A DNA stretch of 13,835 bases from a bacterium (GTDB taxonomy: Bacteria; SZUA-182; SZUA-191; JAJRXT01). The stretch spans positions 1-13,835 of the forward strand of contig JAJRUU010000178.1 of the NCBI GenBank assembly GCA_024277605.1. Reading direction: 5' to 3'. Shown piece by piece: positions 1 to 6,844 of this stretch. How positions within the stretch are numbered: position 1 is the first letter of the stretch; each line of letters opens with the position of its first letter. The translations under genes and the position numbers were made by a program. Below the pieces are notes generated by a model. That model worked only from the letters and a program-made list of their open reading frames with translations. It was not told the DNA's origin and did no database searches.

Positions 1-703
1 CAGACTCATTGTTGGATGGGAGCTTAAAGCCAACGTCCCTGAAAGCTTTGCTTGCCCAAAAAACATTGTTTTGGAAGCTGACAAACCAAAAGCTTTCAAT
101 CAGATGCAGTTTTGCTGCTAATAAATCCCGAATTATTCGGGGTATACAGGATCGATTTATTTTGTTGACAAAAAAAACATTATATGTTATTTAGTTAGCA
201 TACGTTGTTTAGATTAATAATCTGTAAAAAGGATATTCCTTCTGGAGCGGTCGGTATTGGTTGTTTCTAAAGGGGGGTGCATTGCCCTGCTACCGCAAGG
301 TGTAAGGACGGCTTGAGTTGTTCCCGGTTTTTTTCAGAATGATTTCTGTTGCTCAGATGGGCGTGGTTTTGTTTCGTGATACTTTACATACTTACGAAGC
401 ATTACAGAGTTCAAAAAGCTAAAATTGGTGTTTAGCCCCCAAAGTCCGACAAACTCCTGGTAATAGCAAATCGTTTGTGATAGCTTTTGAAACCGACACA
501 TACCTCAGCGCTCGGTGGGGCACGCCACTAAAGATTAAGCTGGAGCGGTAGAAGCATTTAGTTAGACAGGCTAATTATGCTTGCACCCTTTATCTTGGAA
601 AGGGGGGTGAACCAGATGTAGACCATAAATATTTTTTAGGGTAGTGTTGGTGTTTGTCATTATTGTGTTTGAGGTAACCCCATAATTTGTAAAGGAATAT
701 TTT
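1..703. other. Gene-free left flank with scattered short palindromes
   Basis: I see no convincing protein gene, tRNA or rRNA here. A 61-codon frame at 9-194 opens with TTG, has no ribosome-binding site and runs through a palindromic repeat at 127-141, so I regard it as chance. The stretch contains one copy of the CCCGAA/TTCGGG palindrome. It also contains a 12-base string at 27-38 that recurs at 3034-3045, next to another copy of the palindrome. The last bases, AAAGGA at 691-696, are the ribosome-binding site of the gene at 704. The region probably holds that gene's promoter, but no clean -35/-10 pair with normal spacing is visible. Confidence 0.6.
127..141. repeat. CCCGAA-TTA-TTCGGG palindrome, copy 1
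   Basis: A 6-bp perfect stem with a 3-base spacer. Two sister copies, both with a TTT spacer, lie at 3067-3081 and 3685-3699. All three are in non-coding DNA, so this looks like a small dispersed palindromic repeat rather than a gene-specific signal. Confidence 0.6.
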
Positions 704-1384
704 ATGAGAAAAGCATTCATTACTTTAGCGATTTTAGTTTCTTTTGTATTTGTATTTTGTACTGCCGTCGTCTCTCAAGCGGTTGTCATTGACTTGTCAA
801 ATGCCACTGTGGCAATAACAGGCCCCAGTTCCATCAGCTTTTACAATGTCGCTTCCATGGGAAGTATGTACTGGCTTCAGATGTCATGGAATTCCACCCA
901 AAATAAATTCGTAGTTGATGCCTATGGAGAAATGAATCAAGGCGAGTGCTGTGTTACAAGCCCCGACCCCGGCTGTAGTGACCCGGCCATAGAGTCTTGC
1001 GTCTGCGCTGCTGATCCATTTTGCTGTGATGTAGCCTGGGATAGTGCCTGTGTAGCTGAGGTGGAAAGCTTGGGTTGCGGAACATGCACTGTGGCTGGGT
1101 GTACAGGGCAAACCTGTGGTACCTTTACCTTCGATTGCAACCCCGCCCTGCCTGGCGCATGCGGTTGTTTTCAGACAGCAGAAGGTAGCAGCACCTGTAG
1201 TTATGACTTTGTGTGTGATCCTGCTCTAAACTGCAACACCAGTGCTGACTGCGCGCTTGGTACCGTATGTACTGTTAATACTTGTTGCGGGGTTGGTCAA
1301 TGTGTCGCTGAAAATGATTGTGCCCCTGGCGCCCCAGCGGTTGCACCTATAACCGGACAAGGACTGAAAGCATCGGGCAATTAA
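704..1384 (+). CDS. Secreted cysteine-rich protein of unknown function
   Basis: A 226-residue protein. It starts with a clear signal peptide: Arg2-Lys3, a hydrophobic stretch to about residue 23, and a likely cut after Ser-Gln-Ala at residue 26. The start is supported by AAAGGA 7 bases upstream. The first ~80 mature residues have few cysteines. From Cys82-Cys83 onward the protein is very Cys-rich, with a module of the form CC...DPAIESCVCAADPFCC...W...C...GCGTC, then a second module ending in SADCALGTVC...CCGVGQC. From general knowledge, such modules recur in secreted proteins of Planctomycetes and Myxobacteria. The many cysteines suggest a disulfide-stabilised exported or surface protein. No catalytic motif, PEP-CTERM or LPXTG sorting tail is visible. 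The DsbA-like gene just downstream could help fold it, but that is inference. Function unknown. Confidence 0.8.
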   Translation: MRKAFITLAILVSFVFVFCTAVVSQAVVIDLSNATVAITGPSSISFYNVASMGSMYWLQMSWNSTQNKFVVDAYGEMNQGECCVTSPDPGCSDPAIESCVCAADPFCCDVAWDSACVAEVESLGCGTCTVAGCTGQTCGTFTFDCNPALPGACGCFQTAEGSSTCSYDFVCDPALNCNTSADCALGTVCTVNTCCGVGQCVAENDCAPGAPAVAPITGQGLKASGN

Positions 1385-1427
1385 TGCTCTTGATGTAGAG
1401 AAAGTTATTGTCTTTCTATAAGGCCTT

Positions 1428-1467
1428 GATAGTGCGGGGGAGAGCATCAAGTCTCCCCTGCACTATC
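1428..1467 (+). terminator. Long GC-rich hairpin after the Cys-rich protein gene
   Basis: GATAGTGC at 1428-1435 pairs with GCACTATC at 1460-1467. GGGGAGA at 1437-1443 pairs with TCTCCCC at 1452-1458. One G-T (G-U in RNA) pair joins the two stems, and the loop has 8 bases. It sits 43 bases after the stop codon. No T-run follows, so it may be a 3'-end stabilising hairpin or a factor-dependent terminator rather than a classical intrinsic one. Confidence 0.45.
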
Positions 1468-1653
1468 CGGGGTGGGCAGCCTTGGTCGCAGAGAGCTTGC
1501 GTCTGACATTATCTTAAAACAATGTTTATCAGACCACATTTTTAGCGTTAAAAAAACAACACCTTATAAAAATCTGTCAGCAACTGAAAGCATTATTGGA
1601 AACCGGCGAAACATCCGGTAAAAAGTATTATAATCATAGGAATAGTATACATT

Positions 1654-2775
1654 ATGAAGCGTTCTCGTTTTTTTATCTTTTCTATCTTTTTAATGATCGC
1701 AGCCTTTGTTTTAATCAATTTTAAAATCGTCCAGGCAACACCGGCTAATTATAAACAGTCCGATTTTACGAAAGAAGAGCTGGATATGTCAGGTTTGAAC
1801 GAGAAGCAAATCAGCCGGGTTTTGGAATTTATCAACCATTATGAATGTACTTGTGGCTGCAAAGGTCACACTTGGGCTGGTTGTATCAAGACCGATCTTA
1901 CTTGTACTTATAGCAGGCCAATGGGTGAAAATATTGTAAAACTGGTCAAAGAAGATAAATCGGCGGAGTTTATGCTTGGTTATGTTTACAGGTTTACAGA
2001 GACTGTTAATTTAAGGAAAATAAAAGCTCGAGAGATGGGGGTTTTCAGCGAAAAACTTCATCCGAAAACTTTAGATCGACACTCCAGAAGAAAAGTCCAG
2101 GAGCCGGATGATCTCAACAAAGTCTATGCATTTCTTGAATTCAATGCGCCGGTATTTGGCCCCAAAGATGCTCCGGTGACTTTGATCGAATATTCAGATT
2201 ACCAATGTCCTTTTTGTAAAAAAGCACAACCTGTAATTAAGGCGCTTCAAAAAGAATATACGGATAAAATACGTATTGTGATCATGAACTACCCGCTCCC
2301 TAATCACAGCAATGCATTGCCTGCAGCGATAGCCGCACGAGCCGCTGGAAGGCAAGGAAAATTCTGGGAGATGCACGATTTACTGTTTGAAAATAACAAT
2401 ACATTAGAAGATTCCAAGTTAGTGGAATTTGCCAAAACGCTCAACCTTAATATTGAAAAATTTAATGTTGATCGCATGGACCAAAAACTCATAGATGAAG
2501 TATTAAAAGAAAAAAATCAAGCTATAAGCAATAATATAAGAAGCGTTCCAAGCTTTTTTATTAACGGCAAAAAGCTCGTTGGTGACAGATCCCTCGCAGG
2601 CTTTAAACGTGCTATTGAACGAGCACTTGATGAGGCAAAAGGTATAATTGCCAAAACAGAAACACTTGACAGCAAATCCATCGAAGACTTTAAAAACGCC
2701 ATTGGACAAGCTTTTGAGGAAGCGGTCAAAAAAAATCAGCCGCAAGACAGTAGAATGGTTGGAATAAGGAACTGA
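1654..2775 (+). CDS. Exported DsbA-like thiol-disulfide oxidoreductase with Cys-rich N-terminal domain
   Basis: A 373-residue protein. Residues 1-28 form a basic start plus a hydrophobic segment ending in an Ala-Thr-Pro stretch, so it is either a cleaved signal peptide or a membrane anchor; the active domain would be periplasmic. Residues ~45-120 hold a small domain with Cys65-Thr-Cys67-Gly-Cys69, Cys77 and Cys84, resembling the Cys-containing CcmH/NrfF-type domain found ahead of some DsbA-like proteins. Residues ~155-330 are a thioredoxin-fold DsbA/DSBA-like domain with the redox motif Cys185-Pro-Phe-Cys188 and the cis-proline loop Ser-Val-Pro299 before the strand SFFING. A charged helical tail follows. 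The expected role is oxidation or isomerisation of protein thiols in the envelope. The substrate is not shown; the Cys-rich secreted protein upstream is a candidate client. The start ATG has only a weak AGGA upstream. Confidence 0.85.
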   Translation: MKRSRFFIFSIFLMIAAFVLINFKIVQATPANYKQSDFTKEELDMSGLNEKQISRVLEFINHYECTCGCKGHTWAGCIKTDLTCTYSRPMGENIVKLVKEDKSAEFMLGYVYRFTETVNLRKIKAREMGVFSEKLHPKTLDRHSRRKVQEPDDLNKVYAFLEFNAPVFGPKDAPVTLIEYSDYQCPFCKKAQPVIKALQKEYTDKIRIVIMNYPLPNHSNALPAAIAARAAGRQGKFWEMHDLLFENNNTLEDSKLVEFAKTLNLNIEKFNVDRMDQKLIDEVLKEKNQAISNNIRSVPSFFINGKKLVGDRSLAGFKRAIERALDEAKGIIAKTETLDSKSIEDFKNAIGQAFEEAVKKNQPQDSRMVGIRN

Positions 2776-3033
2776 ATATGGTGGGCAGGTGTTGCTCGGA
2801 GTGTTGCCCAAACAGCTATTACCGCAAGAATAAAGGCCTGCAAATTTGTAGTTGTTTGATTTATCAAGCTATTGTTCGCCCAATAAGTCCGACAGGCCCC
2901 TATACAAACCAAATACAATTCCCTTAATAATCCTGTTTTATCCGGTTAATTCTGTCAAGATTTTTCTTTTAACCCGACCTATTCATAAATTCAGGCTGGG
3001 TTTGCAAGACATCCCTTGCGAGATAAGGTTTAT

Positions 3034-3081
3034 AAGCCAACGTCCTGAAGAAACAGGCTGTGCCTGCCCGAATTTTTCGGG
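3034..3081. repeat. Dispersed repeat unit with CCCGAA palindrome, copy 2
   Basis: The unit begins with the 12-base string AAGCCAACGTCC, also found at 27-38. It continues through small inverted repeats (CCTG/CAGG and AGGC/GCCT) and ends in the palindrome CCCGAA-TTT-TTCGGG at 3067-3081. The related region at 27-141 has the same two end markers but farther apart, so the units are either diverged or composite. Confidence 0.5.
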
Positions 3082-3112
3082 TTAATGGGGGCTTTTGTCC
3101 ACAGAAGAACAC

Positions 3113-3140
3113 TTGCATAATTTTCAAATAAGCGTATTAT
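3113..3140 (+). promoter_or_regulatory. Possible sigma-70-type promoter for the lipoprotein gene
   Basis: TTGCAT (3113-3118) and TATTAT (3135-3140) are separated by 16 bases. They lie about 50 bases before the start codon of the lipoprotein gene. An overlapping TATAAT at 3144-3149 is an alternative -10 but lacks a good -35 at normal distance. Confidence 0.4.
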
Positions 3141-3190
3141 CTATATAATAAAATCTATTTGAATATCTTACTGGTTAAGGAGGCGGATTT

Positions 3191-3655
3191 ATGTTTAACA
3201 AAATATCGAAGGCAAGTTTATTTAGTGTCTTAGGTGGGTTTTTGGCGCTTATTCTCATCACCGGCTGTCCCGGCCATCGATATATGGCGGGAGGACAAGC
3301 AGGGAAAAGATACTTTATCGAAGGAGCTGCGTATGACGGAGCCTTTACAAAGGCGATGAAAACCCTCGAAGAAATTGGCTTCCAGGTAAATCAGTTTTAT
3401 AGAAGCACAGGCACAATTCGCGCCAGACGAGGTGCTGGGTTTACCGAGGTAACGGAGATAGATATTCTTATTGAAAATGATGTCCCCGAAAAACTGTCTT
3501 TACAGATAAGCATAAAATCAAGCAAAGATCATGATAAATTTATAGCAGAATTCCTTAAGGCATACGGCAAATACGTAAAAATAGTACCACACTCAGATCG
3601 CCCATCCACAAGTTTGAATCCTCAGCCTGATGAGCCACCAGCGCCGACACTATAA
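3191..3655 (+). CDS. Small lipoprotein, unknown function (DUF3568-like size and layout)
   Basis: A 154-residue protein with a strong start: AAGGAGG at 3177-3183, 7 bases before the ATG. Residues 1-25 are a lipoprotein signal with Lys4 and Lys7, a hydrophobic core and the lipobox Ile-Thr-Gly-Cys26, so the mature protein is probably anchored to a membrane by lipidated Cys26. Residues ~45-130 alternate helix-like and strand-like segments: an AYDGAFTKAMKTLEEIGF helix, then basic and hydrophobic strands. This matches the general plan of small periplasmic lipoproteins that carry one alpha/beta domain, but I cannot name a family with confidence. The tail is Pro-rich and probably disordered. It appears to be a single-gene unit with its own promoter and a terminator directly after it. 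Confidence 0.8.
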   Translation: MFNKISKASLFSVLGGFLALILITGCPGHRYMAGGQAGKRYFIEGAAYDGAFTKAMKTLEEIGFQVNQFYRSTGTIRARRGAGFTEVTEIDILIENDVPEKLSLQISIKSSKDHDKFIAEFLKAYGKYVKIVPHSDRPSTSLNPQPDEPPAPTL

Positions 3656-3663
3656 TTAGGCTT

Positions 3664-3683
3664 AAGGGGACAAGTCCCCTTTT
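3664..3683 (+). terminator. Likely intrinsic terminator of the lipoprotein gene
   Basis: AAGGGGAC and GTCCCCTT form an 8-bp stem around two bases, which in practice means a slightly shorter stem with a larger loop. It runs directly into TTTT and starts 8 bases after the stop codon. The same GGGGAC/GTCCCC core recurs at 10802-10816, so it may also be part of a repeat. Confidence 0.5.
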
Positions 3684-3684
3684 A

Positions 3685-3699
3685 CCCGAATTTTTCGGG
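3685..3699. repeat. CCCGAA-TTT-TTCGGG palindrome, copy 3
   Basis: Identical in sequence to the copy at 3067-3081, including the bases GTTAA that start with its last G and run on after it. The two copies flank the lipoprotein gene on both sides, in the same orientation as judged from the flanking bases. Confidence 0.6.
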
Positions 3700-3764
3700 T
3701 TAAATAAATGTCCCAGAAAGTAGGAGGCAATCAGGTACATAGTAAAGGGTTTATGTATCAAAAG

Positions 3765-3802
3765 CCCCCCTCATCCTAACCTTCTCCCCCAAGTGGAGAA
3801 GG
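3765..3802. repeat. Pyrimidine-rich palindromic repeat (CCTTCTCC/GGAGAAGG)
   Basis: CCTTCTCC at 3780-3787 pairs with GGAGAAGG at 3795-3802 around a 7-base loop, preceded by CCCCTCATCCTAA. Strings of this form are a familiar intergenic repeat in many bacterial genomes. Here it lies between the lipoprotein terminator and the decarboxylase gene. Confidence 0.45.
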
Positions 3803-3862
3803 AACCATCTACCCATCAATATAAAATGGACGCTACACTAGTTTATAAGGCAACATAAAAAA

Positions 3863-5698
3863 ATGAGAGCCGCATATAACTGCTTACACGAGTTCATATC
3901 GCGCTTAGAATGGGAAAACGAACTCCTGCGCATTACGCATCCCGTCTCCCCCATTCTTGAAATAACCGAGATTGCCGATAGGTTTATAAAAGAGGATGGA
4001 AAGGCGCTATTATTTGAAAATGTTGAGGGTTATAAAGCGCCTGTCTTAATAAACGCTTACGCCAGCAGCAAAAGAATGAGTATGGCCCTGGGAGTGGAGA
4101 GTTTAGCGGAAATTGCCGCCGACATACAAAGATTTATAAACCTCACACCCCCTGAAAGCCTGTGGGACAAACTGTCGCTTTTAACCAAGCTGTTTGAATT
4201 TACCAAATTCCCGCCAAAGATTATTAAGCCCAAAATACCCCCCTGCCAGGAAGTAGTCCTCACCGGGGATAATATCGATTTATATAAATTGCCCATATTA
4301 CAATGCTGGCCCAAGGATGGCGGCCGGTTTATAACTTTTCCGGTGGTATTTACCAAAAACCTCGAAAACGGCAGGCGAAATATAGGCATGTACCGGTTGC
4401 ATGTTTATGATGAAAAGACTACCGGCATGCACTGGCATATCCACAAAGATGGTGCGGCGAATTACCACGAATACAAGGCGGCCGGAAAAAGAATGCCGGT
4501 GGCGGTTGCCATTGGCACTGATCCGGCGGTAACCTTTGCGTCCACTGCACCTCTCCCTCCGGGAATAGATGAACTGCTGCTGGCTGGATTTATCAGAAAA
4601 AAAAATGTGGAACTGGTTAAATGTAAAACCATAGATATTGAGGTTCCGGCCACCGCCGAATATGTACTGGAGGGTTATGTAGACCTGGAGGAATCCAGAA
4701 TCGAAGGGCCATTTGGCGATCATACGGGCTATTATTCAGAGGCCGCCGCCTACCCTGTCTTTCATCTCAGCGCCATCACCCACCGCAGGAATCCGGTCTA
4801 TTTTACCACTATTGTGGGCAAACCACCGATGGAAGATTGCTTTATGGTGCATGCCACCTCAACTATTTTTCTGCCGCTATTAAAAGCTCAGCACCCGGAA
4901 GTTGTGGATATGGATTTGCCGCAGGAGGGTACTTTCCACAACTGTAGCATTATATCCATCAAAAAATGGTACCCCTACCAGGCCCGGAAGTTGATGAATG
5001 CCCTGTGGGGATTGGGGCAGATGAGTTTTTCCAAGATGCTGCTGATTACCGATAATGATGTGGATGTTCATAACCATAAGCTGCTGGTTAAACATTTACT
5101 GAACACACTTGACCCGAAGCTTGACCTTTTATTTACCGAATGGGTACTGGATGTGCTGGATCACTCCGCTTCCCAGCCGCTTTACGGCTCCAAGCTGGGA
5201 CTGGATTTAACCCGGTCTATACCCGGAGAATGCGATTCGCGGGAGCAAGAAACCATACATGCGCCTCCCCCGAATATAGAAGCGCTTACTGAAAGCGTCC
5301 CGGATGTTACCGGAGCTTACATCCCATTCCCTGATACGAAGCTGAAACTACTGTTGCTTGCTATTAATAAATCGAAACCGTTTCAAGCCAAGGAAGCAGC
5401 TGAAACCATCTGGGACAATGATTCTTCAGTCGGCATTGACATTATCCTGGTGCTTGACCATGGTGGCGATGTACACGATCTCTCTTATGTTGCCTGGAAG
5501 ATGTTTAATAATGTGAACCCAAACAAAGATTTAACATTCTACGAAAACGGTAAAATCCTTATTGATGTCACTAAGAAATATAAGGCAGAAGGATACATCA
5601 GGGATTGGCCGGAAGAAATTGAGATGGATCATGAAACTATAGCTAAAGTAGATGCATACTGGAAAGTTTTAAAGAAAGCCCCCCCTGGCATAAAATAA
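3863..5698 (+). CDS. mqnL: UbiD-family decarboxylase of the futalosine menaquinone pathway
   Basis: A 611-residue member of the UbiD family, which uses prenylated FMN to remove CO2 from aromatic or unsaturated acids. Visible signatures are NIGMYR (Arg178, matching the conserved active-site Arg), the WHIHKDGAA segment, and EGPFGDHTGYYS, where Glu281 and Asp286 match the family's catalytic acidic residues. The length of about 600 residues fits the long form seen with futalosine-pathway menaquinone genes rather than the ~490-residue ubiquinone UbiD. The likely substrate is the prenylated dihydroxynaphthoate made by the next gene's product. The cofactor requires a UbiX-type prenyltransferase, which is not in this window. 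The start ATG has a distant AAGG at 3847-3850 as the only ribosome-binding site. It is separated from mqnP by 228 bases, so it may form its own transcript. The mqnL assignment rests on family plus context. Confidence 0.88.
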   Translation: MRAAYNCLHEFISRLEWENELLRITHPVSPILEITEIADRFIKEDGKALLFENVEGYKAPVLINAYASSKRMSMALGVESLAEIAADIQRFINLTPPESLWDKLSLLTKLFEFTKFPPKIIKPKIPPCQEVVLTGDNIDLYKLPILQCWPKDGGRFITFPVVFTKNLENGRRNIGMYRLHVYDEKTTGMHWHIHKDGAANYHEYKAAGKRMPVAVAIGTDPAVTFASTAPLPPGIDELLLAGFIRKKNVELVKCKTIDIEVPATAEYVLEGYVDLEESRIEGPFGDHTGYYSEAAAYPVFHLSAITHRRNPVYFTTIVGKPPMEDCFMVHATSTIFLPLLKAQHPEVVDMDLPQEGTFHNCSIISIKKWYPYQARKLMNALWGLGQMSFSKMLLITDNDVDVHNHKLLVKHLLNTLDPKLDLLFTEWVLDVLDHSASQPLYGSKLGLDLTRSIPGECDSREQETIHAPPPNIEALTESVPDVTGAYIPFPDTKLKLLLLAINKSKPFQAKEAAETIWDNDSSVGIDIILVLDHGGDVHDLSYVAWKMFNNVNPNKDLTFYENGKILIDVTKKYKAEGYIRDWPEEIEMDHETIAKVDAYWKVLKKAPPGIK

Positions 5699-5743
5699 CA
5701 ACAGCTTATCAGCTACAAAACATACACCACCAGCGCCCTAATT

Positions 5744-5759
5744 ATGGCACAAATGCCAT
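5744..5759. repeat. Small hairpin ATGGCA-CAAA-TGCCAT
   Basis: A perfect 6-bp inverted repeat with a 4-base loop, 45 bases after the mqnL stop. No T-run follows. It could be a weak 3'-end structure or an operator-like palindrome. Confidence 0.3.
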
Positions 5760-5856
5760 ACATTCCAAAAAACATTTCTGCGGGTTAATTTACATAATAA
5801 GTATCATTTCAGCTACTTATCTTATTCATGTGGCCCGCTTTCTATGTTTTGTTAAA

Positions 5857-5872
5857 TGGCATAAGGGTTGCA
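5857..5872 (+). promoter_or_regulatory. Sigma-54-like -24/-12 promoter upstream of mqnP
   Basis: TGGCATAAGGGTTGCA has GG at 5858-5859 and GC at 5870-5871 with exactly ten bases between. It matches the sigma-54 consensus TGGCAC-N5-TTGCA except for T instead of C at the sixth base. A start of transcription near 5883 would leave a ~45-base leader before mqnP. No enhancer site was identified. Confidence 0.45.
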
Positions 5873-5926
5873 ACCATTTAAGAAACTAACAGTTTACATG
5901 AACCCTTTCCATCGTTAAGGTAACTT

Positions 5927-6838
5927 ATGCGAGAAGAGCAGACCCAAATTTTATTAACCCCGTGGACACTGGAAAGATTATGGAAAAGAACCGCCTTAAT
6001 CCTGGATATGGTAAAGTTCCCCCACACAATCTTTGCCTTACCGGTTGCCTTAATGGCTACCTTTCTTGCCGCCCGGGGATGGCCTGCCTGGGACAAGTTG
6101 GGGCTTATCATTTTAGCTATGACCGGCGCCCGCAATGGGGCAATGGCATTTAATAGACTGGCAGATACCAAGTACGATGTACAAAATCCACGGACGTGTA
6201 CACGTGCACTTCCTGCCGGTAAAATTTCCAGTTTGCAGGTAACAATCTTTATCACTATTTGCAGCACTTTATTTATCCTTTCAGCCTATTTATTAGGCCC
6301 TTTGCCGTTTGCGCTTTCTCCGGTTGCCCTGGCGGTTATTTACACATACTCTTACACCAAACGCTTTACCTCTTACTCGCACCTGTTTCTGGGCCTAAGT
6401 TTAGGTATTGCCCCTATCGGTGCCTGGATAGGCATTCGTGGCAGAATTGAGCCATTGCCTTTATTTATTGCCTTGGCGACCTTACTTTGGGTGGCCGGAT
6501 TTGACATAATCTATTCCTGTTTAGATGCGGACTTTGACCATCGGGTGGGATTATATTCCATACCACAGCGCTTCGGGCTGCGTCGGGCGCTGCAAATTTC
6601 TGCCGTGCTGTATGCGCTAATGTTTGCGGTTCTGGTGTTGATCATGTACTTGGGGCAATTACATATTATCTACGGTTTTGGGCTCCTTGTCATTGGGGGG
6701 CTTTTAATTTATCAGCACATAATAGTTAAGCCAAACGATCTCTCACGGGCAAATCTAGCCTTCTGTACTATAAACGGAATTATCAGTATGGTACTGTTTC
6801 TGTTTACGGTAACCGATCTCTTTTGGTTTAGCGTCTAA
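5927..6838 (+). CDS. mqnP: UbiA-family prenyltransferase for menaquinone
   Basis: A 303-residue integral membrane protein of the UbiA superfamily, with about eight or nine hydrophobic segments. The first Asp-rich motif is Asn76-Arg-Leu-Ala-Asp80-x3-Asp84 followed by NPRT. The second is Asp193-Ile-Ile-Tyr196-x3-Asp200-x3-Asp204. These bind the Mg-diphosphate of the polyprenyl donor. The NRxxD form (instead of NDxxD) and the NPRT tail are typical of the branch found with futalosine-pathway genes. The likely reaction is transfer of a polyprenyl chain to 1,4-dihydroxy-6-naphthoate in the cytoplasmic membrane. The ATG at 5927 has AAGG about 7 bases upstream. It heads a tightly packed gene run: mqnE starts 6 bases after its stop. 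The sigma-54-like element lies 54 bases before its start. Confidence 0.9.
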   Translation: MREEQTQILLTPWTLERLWKRTALILDMVKFPHTIFALPVALMATFLAARGWPAWDKLGLIILAMTGARNGAMAFNRLADTKYDVQNPRTCTRALPAGKISSLQVTIFITICSTLFILSAYLLGPLPFALSPVALAVIYTYSYTKRFTSYSHLFLGLSLGIAPIGAWIGIRGRIEPLPLFIALATLLWVAGFDIIYSCLDADFDHRVGLYSIPQRFGLRRALQISAVLYALMFAVLVLIMYLGQLHIIYGFGLLVIGGLLIYQHIIVKPNDLSRANLAFCTINGIISMVLFLFTVTDLFWFSV

Positions 6839-6844
6839 GACACT

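Larger units (their letters stand above)
2776..3190. other. Gene-free spacer with palindromic repeat and promoter
   Basis: No convincing gene. A 77-codon frame at 2852-3085 has no ribosome-binding site and ends inside a repeat. TGGGCA (2782-2787) and TGCCCA (2805-2810) could form a weak hairpin after the DsbA-like gene. The right part carries the recurring 12-base string at 3034-3045, the CCCGAA/TTCGGG palindrome at 3067-3081 and a plausible promoter at 3113-3140 for the lipoprotein gene. Confidence 0.6.

Noticed and set aside
9..194. 61-codon + strand ORF at the left edge
   Set aside because: It opens with TTG, has no ribosome-binding site, has no recognisable domain and passes through a dispersed palindrome.
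283..560. Possible riboswitch (cyclic-di-GMP or similar) ahead of the Cys-rich protein
   Set aside because: Fragments such as TACCGCAAGG are suggestive, but the conserved core and stems of known classes could not be laid out.
2852..3085. 77-codon + strand ORF between the DsbA-like gene and the lipoprotein gene
   Set aside because: It has no ribosome-binding site and low-complexity composition, and its 3' part is the repeat unit with the CCCGAA palindrome.
4298..4723. 141-codon antisense ORF inside mqnL
   Set aside because: It is a shadow of the well-supported UbiD reading frame, with no start signal or domain.
5878..6267. 129-codon antisense ORF over the mqnP start
   Set aside because: It is a shadow frame of the UbiA gene and covers its first Asp-rich motif in the opposite strand.
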